Assembly (NCBI GenBank): GCA_020637335.1
Contig: JACJWC010000018.1
Coordinates: 1 to 64,000, forward strand
Direction of reading: 5' to 3'
DNA: 64,000 nt
DNA from: Acidobacteriota bacterium
GTDB lineage: Bacteria; Acidobacteriota; Holophagae; Acanthopleuribacterales; Acanthopleuribacteraceae
This document shows positions 1-8,015 of the stretch, one piece after another (within the stretch, counting starts at the first letter, position 1; each line of letters begins with the position of its first letter). The notes beneath the pieces were generated by a model that searched no databases, was not told the DNA's origin, and saw nothing but the letters and a program-made list of their open reading frames with translations. The translations under genes and the position numbers were made by a program.

Positions 1-86
1 ACCTGTTCGATTCCGATAAGACGGAATTGGTTGGCGTGCCCGCTATTCCGCGCTTTGTCACCTTCGAAGTGCTCAAAAAGTTCTAA
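1..86 (+). CDS. 3' end of a protein gene, possibly an outer-membrane beta-barrel (partial)
   Basis: An open frame enters from the left edge (first full codon at base 3) and stops at a TAA at 84-86. Only 27 codons are visible. The peptide ends in FEVLKKF, and a C-terminal Phe after alternating hydrophobic and polar residues is the usual last strand of TonB-dependent receptors and other outer-membrane barrels. That reading is an inference from a very short piece; the upstream sequence would settle it. Confidence 0.4.
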   Translation, partial: LFDSDKTELVGVPAIPRFVTFEVLKKF

Positions 87-97
87 CCGCCTTCCCC

Positions 98-128
98 CGG
101 TCGGCGCTACAACCACCAGCGCCGACCG
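98..128. terminator. Hairpin between convergent genes, possible bidirectional terminator
   Basis: An 11-bp perfect stem (98-108 with 118-128) encloses a 9-nt loop. It lies 12 bases after the TAA of the left-edge gene and just before the stop of the convergent gene at 132. Neither side has a clear T-run, so if it terminates transcription it does so by stem strength or with Rho. Confidence 0.45.
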
Positions 129-131
129 CAT

Positions 132-647
132 TCAGGGCAATTGAAAGGACGATTGGACGCGTCCTTCAACAATGCGCTTGGCATAAAGAACGGGCTCCAC
201 CTCTCTCAAATTCAAGACCACCGTATAACCAATCGTCTTTTCGAAATGGGCCGTAAAGTCTTTTAACCATTGCTCATCTGCCTGAATCGCATAGGTCAAT
301 AACCCTTTTCCGGGACGTATTACTTTCCATTCCTGAAGGACCCAGGGCGCATGAATGGGTTTCCAATCTGCATCAAAAGTTGAGAATTGGTCCTCAGGCC
401 AAATCAATAAATCGCGGTTGACCTGGCTTTTTCGGCGATTGACCCCGGGCACTGCGCCTTCAATGCAAATTTGTGTCGCCTGCATAAGACCCAAAGTGGT
501 TCCGACATGCTGTAACAAATAGCCCAACACATAGCGGCTAATCGCTTCATGCTCGCGTAAGCGCAAATCGGGCATGTCATTCCATTCTTCGAAAAATCGT
601 TTCAAAGATTGGAAAACAGCTTCATCAATACTTTTCATATTGACCAT
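132..647 (-). CDS. Hypothetical protein, 171 aa
   Basis: I do not recognise this 171-aa soluble protein. It has no signal peptide, membrane segment or obvious motif. It is rich in aromatic and acidic residues, with a WPEDQF segment near residue 83 and an EWKVIRPGKGLL stretch near 106. The start is uncertain: the first Met (645-647) is followed three codons later by another Met, and neither has a good Shine-Dalgarno sequence. It is convergent with the left-edge gene and divergent from the small membrane protein at 742, so the 94-bp gap on its right holds the control region of both. The length and composition support a real gene. Confidence 0.6.
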   Translation of the reverse strand: MVNMKSIDEAVFQSLKRFFEEWNDMPDLRLREHEAISRYVLGYLLQHVGTTLGLMQATQICIEGAVPGVNRRKSQVNRDLLIWPEDQFSTFDADWKPIHAPWVLQEWKVIRPGKGLLTYAIQADEQWLKDFTAHFEKTIGYTVVLNLREVEPVLYAKRIVEGRVQSSFQLP

Positions 648-671
648 CTTTTGAAAATTTAATTTTTTTTG

Positions 672-700
672 TTGACAAGGTTATTTGGTTGGATTAATTT
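672..700 (+). promoter_or_regulatory. Sigma70-type promoter for the small membrane protein at 742
   Basis: TTGACA at 672-677 is followed by exactly 17 bases and TAATTT at 695-700. The -35 box is perfect and the -10 box matches TATAAT at four of six positions. The -10 box ends 41 bases before the ATG at 742. This is among the clearest vegetative promoters in the window. Confidence 0.7.
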
Positions 701-741
701 TCGGGCAGGCTTTGGCGAAATTTTGAATTGGGTACTTTAAT

Positions 742-999
742 ATGAGCGAATACGAAGAAGAAGAAACCAGCCCCGGGAAAACCATTTTGATCGGCATCGC
801 GTTTTTAGTCGGCTCCGCTTTTTTATTTTGGTACTTTTGGGACTTTGAACATTCTGATCAGGAAAGCATTCGCATGCAATGGATTTTGGCCTTGGCCTAT
901 AAAATCGGTGGGAAATGGCTTATTTCCGGGATTGGCGGTCTAATTGGTGCCTTTTTGGTCTTTTCCGGCATCAAAGAGTACCGCGCAGAAAACAGTTGA
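742..999 (+). CDS. Small two-span membrane protein, 85 aa
   Basis: An acidic N-terminus (SEYEEEE) is followed by two hydrophobic segments at about residues 14-31 and 60-77, so this is probably an inner-membrane hairpin protein with both ends on the same side. I recognise no family. The gene has its own promoter (672-700) and a terminator at 1020-1049, which makes it a single-gene unit and supports its reality. There is little Shine-Dalgarno complementarity before the ATG. Function unknown. Confidence 0.65.
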   Translation: MSEYEEEETSPGKTILIGIAFLVGSAFLFWYFWDFEHSDQESIRMQWILALAYKIGGKWLISGIGGLIGAFLVFSGIKEYRAENS

Positions 1000-1019
1000 A
1001 ACCCTCCGCATGGAATGAT

Positions 1020-1049
1020 GGCACCTTCGGGTGCCTCTTCCTTTCTTAT
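1020..1049 (+). terminator. Rho-independent terminator after the small membrane protein
   Basis: GGCACC-TTCG-GGTGCC (1020-1035) is a 6-bp stem closed by a stable TTCG tetraloop and followed by a pyrimidine-rich, mostly T tail. It sits 20 bases after the stop at 999. The longest reading frame of the next gene starts (GTG, 1031) inside this hairpin, which argues for the later start at 1064. Confidence 0.7.
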
Positions 1050-1063
1050 TACGGCCGTGCCTG

Positions 1064-1816
1064 ATGTTTCATATCAGTGCGCTCACCATTGTCACCAGCT
1101 TTTCTGCTTTGGTTGTAGCGATCGCTTTTTGGCCGAGCAAAAAAGCTAAACCGGGCCTGGGGGAGTCCGCTATCCAGCAGCTAGAGGCTGGGTTTGCCCT
1201 TGCGGGACAGTGGTTAGGACCCAACGAACGGTTTGCAATTAAGCTCCCGACTATTTCCCATTTTCCGGTTCAAAAAGGAAGTACGATAAAGGAAACAATA
1301 CAGAAAATCGTCGACTTTGTTCTGGCTGAGTTGAATCTGAACATAGAACTCCAGATCCGCGTGGGGGGGAACACGAGTTTTGAGTCTCAATCCCTACCAC
1401 AGGTGACATTGGACCAACGCCAGGAAATCCCGACGCTCCATGTCTCGCAAGGGTTATTGGATGAGTTGGAACTGCTGATTGCGCAACTTGTCCCTGTCCT
1501 TTGCCACCTGATCATCCAGGACTTTTGCCCCAAAAAAGATCTACCCTACCTGGCCGATATTTGTGCCATTCACATGGGTTACGGTCTTTTCCTGTGTAAT
1601 GCCACCTTCATTCAGCACAATGTCAATCGACCAGTTATTGGCGGCTGGCATATGCGATCTTATGGGAACCTGAACTGTGAGGAGACCGCTCATGCCTTTG
1701 CCCTCTGGCTCCAAAGCAAAGGTTTGGAGGGTAAGCCCCTGTTCAAATACCTCAACCCCAACGCCAAAGCAGATCTACGCAATGCGATAAAGCACCTGGC
1801 CTCGGTTTCCACTTAG
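1064..1816 (+). CDS. Membrane-anchored protein resembling an M48-like or HExxH peptidase family, active site degenerate
   Basis: The protein has 250 aa from the ATG at 1064; an earlier GTG lies inside a terminator hairpin and is rejected. A signal anchor spans about residues 4-23. The middle part (HVSQGLLDEL, then VPVLCHLIIQDF, then ADICAIHMGYGLFLCNATF) follows the layout of a family in which a HELAH-type helix is followed by a tDLaavylGfGiflaN segment; the family is recalled from memory and not checked. Here the HExxH signature is gone (LCHLII), so zinc-peptidase activity is unlikely if the alignment holds. The C-terminal EETAHAFALWLQSKG piece also fits that family. No Shine-Dalgarno sequence is evident. 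Alternatively it is simply an unknown anchored protein. Confidence 0.55.
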   Translation: MFHISALTIVTSFSALVVAIAFWPSKKAKPGLGESAIQQLEAGFALAGQWLGPNERFAIKLPTISHFPVQKGSTIKETIQKIVDFVLAELNLNIELQIRVGGNTSFESQSLPQVTLDQRQEIPTLHVSQGLLDELELLIAQLVPVLCHLIIQDFCPKKDLPYLADICAIHMGYGLFLCNATFIQHNVNRPVIGGWHMRSYGNLNCEETAHAFALWLQSKGLEGKPLFKYLNPNAKADLRNAIKHLASVST

Positions 1817-1840
1817 AGCCAAAAACTTAAAGCGGCGTGT

Positions 1841-1899
1841 GCCATCCCTCACCCAAGGAGCGTTTCTTGCGAAGGTAGAAGCGACAGGCTCGGGATGGC
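1841..1899. other. Nested inverted repeats in an intergenic region, possible structured RNA
   Basis: GCCATCCC (1841-1848) pairs with GGGATGGC (1892-1899), and inside it GAGC (1858-1861) pairs with GCTC (1888-1891). This gives a two-tier stem around a purine-rich core. It lies in the 259-bp gap between the gene ending at 1816 and the one starting at 2076, about 175 bases before the latter. No T-run follows, so it is not a standard terminator. I cannot match it to a known riboswitch. Confidence 0.25.
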
Positions 1900-2075
1900 G
1901 TCGCATCAGGACTTTTCCAGGTATTATGGGCAGGTCAACAGGTCAAGACCACGCTTCGATTGTCATCTTTTGGCTTAAGGCTCAATTAGGCCAATAATGG
2001 AGGGCTAAACTCTTTTTGGTGGTTGTCGGAGCCAATTCCCCGGCGCGAACAGCCTTAATCGCAATGGAGACCCAA

Positions 2076-2453
2076 ATGAATCTGCCCCTGTTATTTGCCG
2101 CATGGCTTTGTGTTGTATTAGGACTCATCCATTCTATTTTGGGTGAGTACCTCATTTTCCGACACCTACGTAAGGGCAATCTCGCACCTACAATACCTGC
2201 GCCTCCGCTCAAAGAACGGCATATTCGCATTTTGTGGGCATCATGGCATATCGTATCCCTTTTTGGCTGGACGATTGCCGCCACCCTATTCGTATACACT
2301 TACGCCCCTGCGCCCCTCCAATCCATTACCCTTGCGGCCTGTGCCATAGGGTGTTTATCCAGTGGATTGCTGGTTCTTTATGCCACGCAAGGGAAACATC
2401 CGGGCTGGATCGCACTCACCGTTATTGGGCTCCTTATTTATCTCAGCCAATAA
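2076..2453 (+). CDS. Four-span integral membrane protein, 125 aa
   Basis: From the ATG at 2076, which has a GGAG Shine-Dalgarno sequence about 7 bases upstream, the protein has 125 aa with four hydrophobic segments at about residues 2-22, 51-72, 76-97 and 103-123. The first span ends in LGLIHSILGEYLIF, and the second carries LWASWHIVSLFGW. I have seen this His-containing layout in unnamed small membrane proteins of acidobacteria and proteobacteria, but know no function. In-frame starts further upstream (2064, 2016) have no ribosome site. Downstream is a 760-bp gene-free repeat region. Confidence 0.65.
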   Translation: MNLPLLFAAWLCVVLGLIHSILGEYLIFRHLRKGNLAPTIPAPPLKERHIRILWASWHIVSLFGWTIAATLFVYTYAPAPLQSITLAACAIGCLSSGLLVLYATQGKHPGWIALTVIGLLIYLSQ

Positions 2454-2547
2454 TTGGCGAGAAGATTTTGCATGACCCCATTTCAATGCATGAAATTCCC
2501 AAACCAACCAAACCCACTTCGCGTGCCTGCGGCTTTGCGTGCGTCCA

Positions 2548-2872
2548 CATTGGGATTTCACGCAAAGACACAAAGCCCGCTAGGGCTCTTTAGTCAACCC
2601 ACTTGCATGGTTGGCTTGGCGTCTATGTCTCAGCCAAATATTGAAAGGAAACGCCCCACTTCCTAAATTTTTTGTCTTTAGTTCCCTTTCGCCAAACCAA
2701 GAATAAAGTCTCCAAAAACCCTTAGCGTCCTTTTTGATCTCTCCTTTTATGCGCTGTTCTTCCTCTTCGTGTCTTCGAGGCTTCGTGTGAGACAAAAGTT
2801 ACCGCACACGAAGCCACGAAAACACGAAGTCAGGGTGAACACCTTTGCCCTTGGCGGCTTTTCGCGGGTCAG
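2548..2872. repeat. Tandem intergenic repeat, copy 1 (about 325 bp)
   Basis: This unit begins CATTGGGATTTCACGC and is repeated directly by the next unit at about 90% identity. Near its end it contains a 25-bp imperfect inverted repeat (2765-2789 with 2805-2829, 23 of 25 pairs, 15-nt loop) built on the CACGAAGCCACGAAAACACGAAG motif. Reading frames inside it on the minus strand translate to low-complexity peptides rich in Arg, His and Glu, shared by both copies. I regard these as artefacts of the repeat. Confidence 0.85.
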
Positions 2873-3193
2873 CATTGGGATTTCACGCAAAGACACAAAG
2901 CCCGCTAGGGCTCTTTAGTCAACCCACTTGCATGGTTGGCTTGGCGTCTACGTTTTAGTCAAATTCTGAACGGAAACGCCCCACTTCCTAAATTTTTTGT
3001 CTTTAGTTCCCTTTCGCCAAACAAAAAAAGTCTCCAAAAACCCTTTGCGTCCTTTTTGATCTTTCCTTTCAACCGCTCTTCTTCCTCTTCGTGTCTTTGA
3101 GGCTTCGTGTGAGATAAAAGGTACCGCACACGAAGCCACGAAAACACGAAGCCGGGCTGAACACCTTCGCGCTTGGCGGCTTCGCGTAGGTCA
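2873..3193. repeat. Tandem intergenic repeat, copy 2 (about 321 bp)
   Basis: This is the second copy of the unit at 2548, directly abutting it. The first 70 bases or so are nearly identical, with scattered substitutions and small indels later. Its inverted repeat lies at 3087-3111 and 3127-3151. It ends about 20 bases before the stop codon of the molybdenum hydroxylase subunit gene. The role is unknown; it may be a dispersed repeat family of this genome or a transcription-terminating array. Confidence 0.85.
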
Positions 3194-3213
3194 ACCCCCT
3201 TCCGGGTGCGACT

Positions 3214-5439
3214 TTAAACGATGCCGAATTGGCTGAGGGGTAAATCGCGGTAGCGTTTGCCGGAAGCCGCAAAGATCGCGTTACACAGGGCCGGTGCTAC
3301 GGGCGGAACACCCGGTTCACCCACACCGCCCGGCGGTCCGTCCGAAGACACAATTGTGGTTCGGATCGAGGGAAACTGGTTGATGCGCGCCAAAGGGAAG
3401 TCGTGGAAATTACTTTGCACGACCCTTCCTTTTTCAGCCGTGATCTGACCATACAACGCATTGCTGATCGCGAACATAGCCGCTCCTTCCAACTGGGAAT
3501 GCACACGGTCGGGGTTAATGGCCAGGCCACAATCGATGGCCAAATGGATATCTTCAATTTTCAATTTGTTGTCGGCCATGGAGACCTCAATCACGGCACC
3601 CACATAACTGCAAAAACTGCGATGCACAGCAATACCCAATCCGTGGCCTTTAGGACGTTTACGGGTCCATTCAGCCTGCTTGGCAACAGTGTTGAGCACC
3701 TGTTTCAGGCGGGCCGTATCGATGGGAAAGCGTTCGGTGGTCTCGCCGTAATTGCCGTAGCCATAACCTTCCGCCTGTAAATCGATATGCCGATCCGGGC
3801 CAATCAATTCCAGTAGGAAGGCCAACGGGTCCTTTTTCAGGTGTGCGGCACATTCATCCGCAAAGGAAGAAGCGGCAAAGGCATTATTAATATTGGTAAC
3901 TGAGCGCAACCAGCCGATGCGCATGAAGGTATCGGTCTCCCCATTGACAATGCGCATATGCGGAACGTCGTAAGGCGCATCACCCTGACCCAAATCGGCG
4001 CTTCCGCCGACTCTTGCAGCCGGATTAAAAGTGGCACCAATGGGGTGGTTAACCATAGCGTGGTACCAGCCGGACAGCTTGCCCTTTTGGAAGGTGGCTG
4101 CCAATTTCTGGTAGCTGGGCGAATGGTAATAGCCGTGCTGAATTTCATCTTCGCGGGTCCACAAGACTTTGATGGTCCTTTTGGTTTTATGGGCCAAAAA
4201 AGCCGCCTCCGCCACATAGTCCGGTTTGGATTTTCGGCCAAATCCGCCACCCAGAAGCGTGACGTGAACTTTAACGGAATTGGCCTTTTCTTGGGGGATC
4301 TCCAAAGTTTGCATGACATTGGCTTGCGCTGCTTGTGGGGTTTGTGTACACGCCCAAACCTCAACACCGTCGTCCGTTAATCGCGCAGTTGCCGCGAGGG
4401 GTTCCATCGTGGCATGGGCCAGACCGGCAACCTTGTAAGCCGCATCCAAACGAGATTCGGCCTGAGACTCGGCTTCCTGCCAATTGCCGTGTTGACGCAC
4501 CACGTGCTTGGGATCCTCTAGTGCTTTTTCAAACTCGGCCTGATGGGCAACGGTATCGTATTTGGCGTTGGGTCCATCCTCCCATTCAATTTTGAGTTTT
4601 TCTCGGCCTTGAATCGCGGCCCAGGTATGCTCGGCAACCACCGCAATCCCACCCAACATCTTGAAAGCGGCAGGCGGCGAAAGCGCAGGCATTTCCACCA
4701 CTTCCAGGACACCGGGTACTTTTAAGGTCTCACTGGCATCAAAGCTTTTGACTTTACCAAAAACAACCGGCGGACGAGCGATCAATGCGATTTTCATATC
4801 CTTAACGGCAACATCGTAGCCGTATTCTGCTTTGCCCGTTACGATGTCCAAACCATCTAGAAGTTCCCACTCCTTTTTCATAACGTATCGGTAGTCTTTT
4901 TCCGGTTTGAGTGTGAGTTGATCTGCTGCAGGCACAGGTAAATTGGCCGCCTTGGCAACAAGCGCACCGAAGCCCAAAGTCTTTTTGCCATCAGCATGAT
5001 GCGCTGCATGGTTGTGAATCCGGACTTGGTCGGGAGCGACTTGCCAAGTATCTGCGGCAGCTTGCTGTAAAAGTGTCCGCACGGTTGCGCCCGCACGTTT
5101 TAATCGGTCGTAATTTTTGCGAATCGAACGCGAACCATCCGTGTTTTGGTCCCCGTATTTGGCATCGCCCAAGGCCTGTTCGACCACGACTTTGTTCCAA
5201 TCGGCTTCCATTTCATCGGCAATCAAACGCGGAATGGTACTGCGAATACCCTGACCCATTTCGGATCGATGACAGCGAATCCGGACTGTGCCCGAAGCTT
5301 CTAGGGTGACAAAGACATCGGGCGTGAATTCGGTTGCGTCGGCGGGCGCAAACGAAGAAGCTTGTAACTGAAGCCCAATCGTCAGGCCAGCAGAGCCAAA
5401 AGAGAGGCGTTGAATAAAAGCTCGGCGGCTCAAGGTCAT
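3214..5439 (-). CDS. iorB: Molybdopterin-binding subunit of a xanthine dehydrogenase-family hydroxylase, isoquinoline 1-oxidoreductase beta type
   Basis: The protein has 741 aa from the ATG at 5439, which overlaps the TGA of the upstream 2Fe-2S subunit (ATGA) and has a GGAGGTG ribosome site. It opens with a twin-arginine signal (SRRAFIQRLSF, residues 4-14), so the holoenzyme is probably exported folded to the periplasm. The LLGGGFGRK motif and the C-terminal GGVGEPGVPP motif, with the catalytic Glu next to molybdenum, are intact. The length is usual for IorB-type fused subunits, which pair with one small Fe-S subunit and have no FAD subunit, as here. The substrate (N-heterocycle or aldehyde) cannot be read from sequence. 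Confidence 0.88.
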   Translation of the reverse strand: MTLSRRAFIQRLSFGSAGLTIGLQLQASSFAPADATEFTPDVFVTLEASGTVRIRCHRSEMGQGIRSTIPRLIADEMEADWNKVVVEQALGDAKYGDQNTDGSRSIRKNYDRLKRAGATVRTLLQQAAADTWQVAPDQVRIHNHAAHHADGKKTLGFGALVAKAANLPVPAADQLTLKPEKDYRYVMKKEWELLDGLDIVTGKAEYGYDVAVKDMKIALIARPPVVFGKVKSFDASETLKVPGVLEVVEMPALSPPAAFKMLGGIAVVAEHTWAAIQGREKLKIEWEDGPNAKYDTVAHQAEFEKALEDPKHVVRQHGNWQEAESQAESRLDAAYKVAGLAHATMEPLAATARLTDDGVEVWACTQTPQAAQANVMQTLEIPQEKANSVKVHVTLLGGGFGRKSKPDYVAEAAFLAHKTKRTIKVLWTREDEIQHGYYHSPSYQKLAATFQKGKLSGWYHAMVNHPIGATFNPAARVGGSADLGQGDAPYDVPHMRIVNGETDTFMRIGWLRSVTNINNAFAASSFADECAAHLKKDPLAFLLELIGPDRHIDLQAEGYGYGNYGETTERFPIDTARLKQVLNTVAKQAEWTRKRPKGHGLGIAVHRSFCSYVGAVIEVSMADNKLKIEDIHLAIDCGLAINPDRVHSQLEGAAMFAISNALYGQITAEKGRVVQSNFHDFPLARINQFPSIRTTIVSSDGPPGGVGEPGVPPVAPALCNAIFAASGKRYRDLPLSQFGIV

Positions 5440-5897
5440 TTTGCACCTCCCTGCTCTGCGGCATGGTGAATCGCCTTGCGAATCCGGGTGTAGGTGCCAC
5501 AACGGCACAGGTTCCCGCTCATGGCCGCGTCAATCGCTTCATCGTCGGGTTTGGGATTTTTGCGCAGAAGCGCTACGGCCGACATGATTTGACCGGCCTG
5601 GCAATAGCCACATTGCGGAACCGAAAACTGCAGCCAGGCTTGTTGAACGGGGTGCCCACCGTCGGTGCTTAAGCCTTCAATCGTGGTGATGTTTTTATCG
5701 GCTACCGCAGCCAAGGGCATGGAACAGGCACGGATCGGTTCGTTATCCATTAGCACGGTACACGAACCGCACAAACCTTTGCCACAGCCGTATTTAGTTC
5801 CGGTCATGCCGAGCAAATCGCGCAAGGCCCACAACAGGGGCATCTCCGGCTCGGCCTGGATTTCGTGCTTCTTGCCATTTACCGTCAAGGCGATCAT
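5436..5897 (-). CDS. iorA: 2Fe-2S subunit of the molybdenum hydroxylase, IorA type
   Basis: The protein has 153 aa from the ATG at 5897, preceded by GGAGGT four bases away; a start six codons earlier lacks this. The plant-type cluster is formed by C38, C43, C46 and C58, and the second cluster near the cofactor by C96, C99, C131 and C133 (CGYC and CRC). It passes electrons from the Mo site of the downstream iorB product to an acceptor such as cytochrome c. The protein has no signal peptide and probably travels with its partner through Tat. The 4-bp overlap with iorB indicates translational coupling. Confidence 0.9.
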   Translation of the reverse strand: MIALTVNGKKHEIQAEPEMPLLWALRDLLGMTGTKYGCGKGLCGSCTVLMDNEPIRACSMPLAAVADKNITTIEGLSTDGGHPVQQAWLQFSVPQCGYCQAGQIMSAVALLRKNPKPDDEAIDAAMSGNLCRCGTYTRIRKAIHHAAEQGGAK

Positions 5898-6024
5898 GCG
5901 GACCTCCAAATCCAAAGAAACAGGTGTGTGTTTCTAAGTTACGTTGATGCAGAAAAAGGGTTGCTCCCGTATATCTTAACATCGGCTGAGGGGATGAGGC
6001 GCGACCAGACCCAGCAAATGGCAA

Positions 6025-6621
6025 TCACGATGGTGATTGGGCCATGCAGGCTTGGATGGCCGCCACACACCTTTTGGAACGCGACAGGGCAATTAAATGT
6101 CCACCCCACAAACGCTTGTGCGGCGAAGTTGCGCGAATCATGATGTCCATTTTGCCGTGTAGCCGCAGAACATGGCCACTTTTGGCACCCTGCCATTCCA
6201 GACAGGCGTGGCACATTTGGGTCAAAAAAGTAGTGTCGGAGGTGTATAACATGCGCCCAAACAGGCCAACTGGCCAAAGGATTTTTTGAAAAAACCCAAG
6301 AACCGGCGGTCGGGCCAGAGGTTTCAACCAAAACAAATAACGGCGCAACTCAGAAGCATGGATGCCGCTGCCGAGCAAAATTACAGGACAGTTGGGTATC
6401 AGATCAGCCATTTCCTGAGCCACCATGCCACCCATGGAAGAGCCAATCAACCAATCACCCGATCGGATTTGGTAGCGCTGAATCATTTCGTGCGCCACCG
6501 CCTGCAGATCTGCAAAGGCGCCGATCGGCCAGGTGCACCGAACGGGATTCAATTCATCGTAATCGGATCCGTACATGCGTGCATCAGCACCCATGCCGGG
6601 CAACAAAAAAACACGGCCCAT
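6025..6621 (-). CDS. Short alpha/beta hydrolase, 198 aa
   Basis: The N-terminus RVFLLPGMGADARMY is the first strand and oxyanion-hole region of an alpha/beta hydrolase. The nucleophile elbow GSSMG (60-64) places Ser62, LHGKMD gives Asp159 and GGHLIAL gives His175, so the triad is complete. At 198 aa it is shorter than most members, with a reduced cap. The substrate is unknown. It lies 18 bases downstream of the PspB-like gene and is probably cotranscribed with it; the start lacks a clear ribosome site, consistent with coupling. Confidence 0.75.
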   Translation of the reverse strand: MGRVFLLPGMGADARMYGSDYDELNPVRCTWPIGAFADLQAVAHEMIQRYQIRSGDWLIGSSMGGMVAQEMADLIPNCPVILLGSGIHASELRRYLFWLKPLARPPVLGFFQKILWPVGLFGRMLYTSDTTFLTQMCHACLEWQGAKSGHVLRLHGKMDIMIRATSPHKRLWGGHLIALSRSKRCVAAIQACMAQSPS

Positions 6622-6639
6622 CAGTCTGAACCAGGCAGA

Positions 6640-6882
6640 TCAGGACAGATCGCGCAGCTTCTGATCGAGCGCATAACCCTGCGAGGTCACAATGGTTTCG
6701 AGATTGGCGATACGCGCCTCAAAGCGGTGGTCCATCTCGGCTTCCAAACGCGCTAGTCTTTCCTCGAGACTCTTTAAATTGGTGCTAGTGCCATGCACCT
6801 GTTTGGACTTCAAATAAGTATTCACCACGCCTGCCAAAATACTGACCACCGCAATAATTGCGATCATTTCAATAAATGCCAC
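6640..6882 (-). CDS. PspB-like membrane protein with a coiled coil, 80 aa
   Basis: The start is a GTG (6880-6882) preceded by GAGGAGGG. One membrane span (about residues 5-23) is followed by a charged helix with heptad character (LKSLEERLARLEAEM) and a C-terminal RIANLETIVTSQG segment. That last motif resembles the C-terminal part of PspB, the inner-membrane partner of PspC in the envelope stress response. No pspA or pspC is nearby, so the role is inferred only from layout. It is the first gene of a likely two-gene unit with the hydrolase. Confidence 0.6.
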   Translation of the reverse strand: MAFIEMIAIIAVVSILAGVVNTYLKSKQVHGTSTNLKSLEERLARLEAEMDHRFEARIANLETIVTSQGYALDQKLRDLS

Positions 6883-7005
6883 GGAACCCTCCTCATCAAC
6901 TGCTTATTCCATACGATGAAATTGTAAAAAAGGGTTCGCAATATGTTAAGGCCTTGCTTGTCGGGTTCTTCAATTTAGCGTAGGCTGCGAGGCGAGGATG
7001 GGGCT

Positions 7006-7941
7006 ATGAGCGATGGAAAATGGGCTGCGCGCGGCGCTTTATGTATCAATGTCTTCATTGCGTCAGGCACCTTTATCGCGGCTCGGGTCACCACCCAAAG
7101 CTTTGAACCCATCGCCTTGGGTTGGTTCCGCATCATGGCGAGTGCCCTGATCATGCAATTGCTCTTTCGTATCATGCAGAAAAACCCGATTCCTGTGGCC
7201 CGCAAAGACATCAAAAACTTAGTGGTATTAGGGCTATTGGGTATCACGGCCAACCAACTTCTCTTTTTAATGGCCATGAAATGGGCACCTGCGATTGACG
7301 GCGCTTTGTTTTACGCGTTCACACCCGCACTGGTTCTAATTTTTGGACGCTTGTTTTTGAGCGATGTTTTAACCCCGCGCAAAGCGATTGGCGTTTTGGT
7401 CGCCCTGGCTGGGGTTGCCCTGGTCCTCAGCGCGCGTGGACTCAAACTGCAAGCCGACTACATGCGCGGCGATCTCTTATTGGTCCTGGCCGTGATTACT
7501 TGGGCACTTTACACGTTGCTCGGCAAAAAAATGCTGCGGGTTTACAGTGTGTTGACCGTGAACGCGTGGTGTTTTGGGATTGGTGCGCTTTCGATTCTGC
7601 CTTTAAGCCCCTGGGTTTTGGGCCGCATGGACTGGGCCGCGCCCGGCTTGAACGGCTGGTTGGGTCTGGGTTACCTGGTCTTTTTCACCAGTGTCCTGAA
7701 CTTTTCCATCTGGTACTGGGCCCTGAAACGCATGGAAGCTGCTGAAGTCGCCATTTTCTCCAATTTGCAGCCACCGGTAACCGCGCTTTTGGCCTGGTGG
7801 ATCCAAGGCGAACGGCCCGGTCCCATCGTGGTGATTGGAGGCGTTTTGGTCCTGGTTGGGGTCAGCTTGGTTCAAATCAAATTCCGTGGCGGCAGTTTTG
7901 GCGTGCAGACCCTGATCCAGAAACGGCCCAATCGCGATTAG
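7006..7941 (+). CDS. EamA/DMT-family transporter, 311 aa
   Basis: The protein has ten hydrophobic segments in two similar halves of five, the classic EamA duplication (about residues 10-150 and 155-295). Typical pieces are GLLGITANQLLFLMAMKWAP in the first half and a GYLVFFTSVLNFSIWYWALK stretch in the second. The family moves amino acids, nucleosides or other small metabolites across the inner membrane, often as exporters; the substrate cannot be told. A GAGG-type site precedes the ATG. It is divergent from the PspB-like gene across a 123-bp gap and lies 74 bp upstream of exonuclease III. Confidence 0.85.
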   Translation: MSDGKWAARGALCINVFIASGTFIAARVTTQSFEPIALGWFRIMASALIMQLLFRIMQKNPIPVARKDIKNLVVLGLLGITANQLLFLMAMKWAPAIDGALFYAFTPALVLIFGRLFLSDVLTPRKAIGVLVALAGVALVLSARGLKLQADYMRGDLLLVLAVITWALYTLLGKKMLRVYSVLTVNAWCFGIGALSILPLSPWVLGRMDWAAPGLNGWLGLGYLVFFTSVLNFSIWYWALKRMEAAEVAIFSNLQPPVTALLAWWIQGERPGPIVVIGGVLVLVGVSLVQIKFRGGSFGVQTLIQKRPNRD

Positions 7942-8015
7942 GCAAATTTCCCAATTGGTTTGACCATTGCCAACTGGGCTGGGTTATAGTTCGACCCAAA
8001 ACGGGAGGCAATTCG

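Noticed and set aside
1031..1063. GTG start at 1031 for the anchored protein
   Set aside because: It lies inside the terminator hairpin of the previous gene and has no ribosome site; the ATG at 1064 directly precedes the membrane anchor.
1982..2299. Minus-strand open frame of 105 codons
   Set aside because: It is antisense to the four-span membrane protein gene, with no protein-like features.
2580..3147. Minus-strand open frames giving peptides rich in Lys, Arg, His and Glu
   Set aside because: They fall inside the tandem 325-bp repeats, are copied along with them, have no ribosome sites, and their sequence reflects the CACGAAG repeats.
7942..8015. Imperfect inverted repeat CCCAATTGG/CCAACTGGG after the transporter gene
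   Set aside because: It has one mismatch, an 11-base loop and no T-run. It is too weak to call a terminator.
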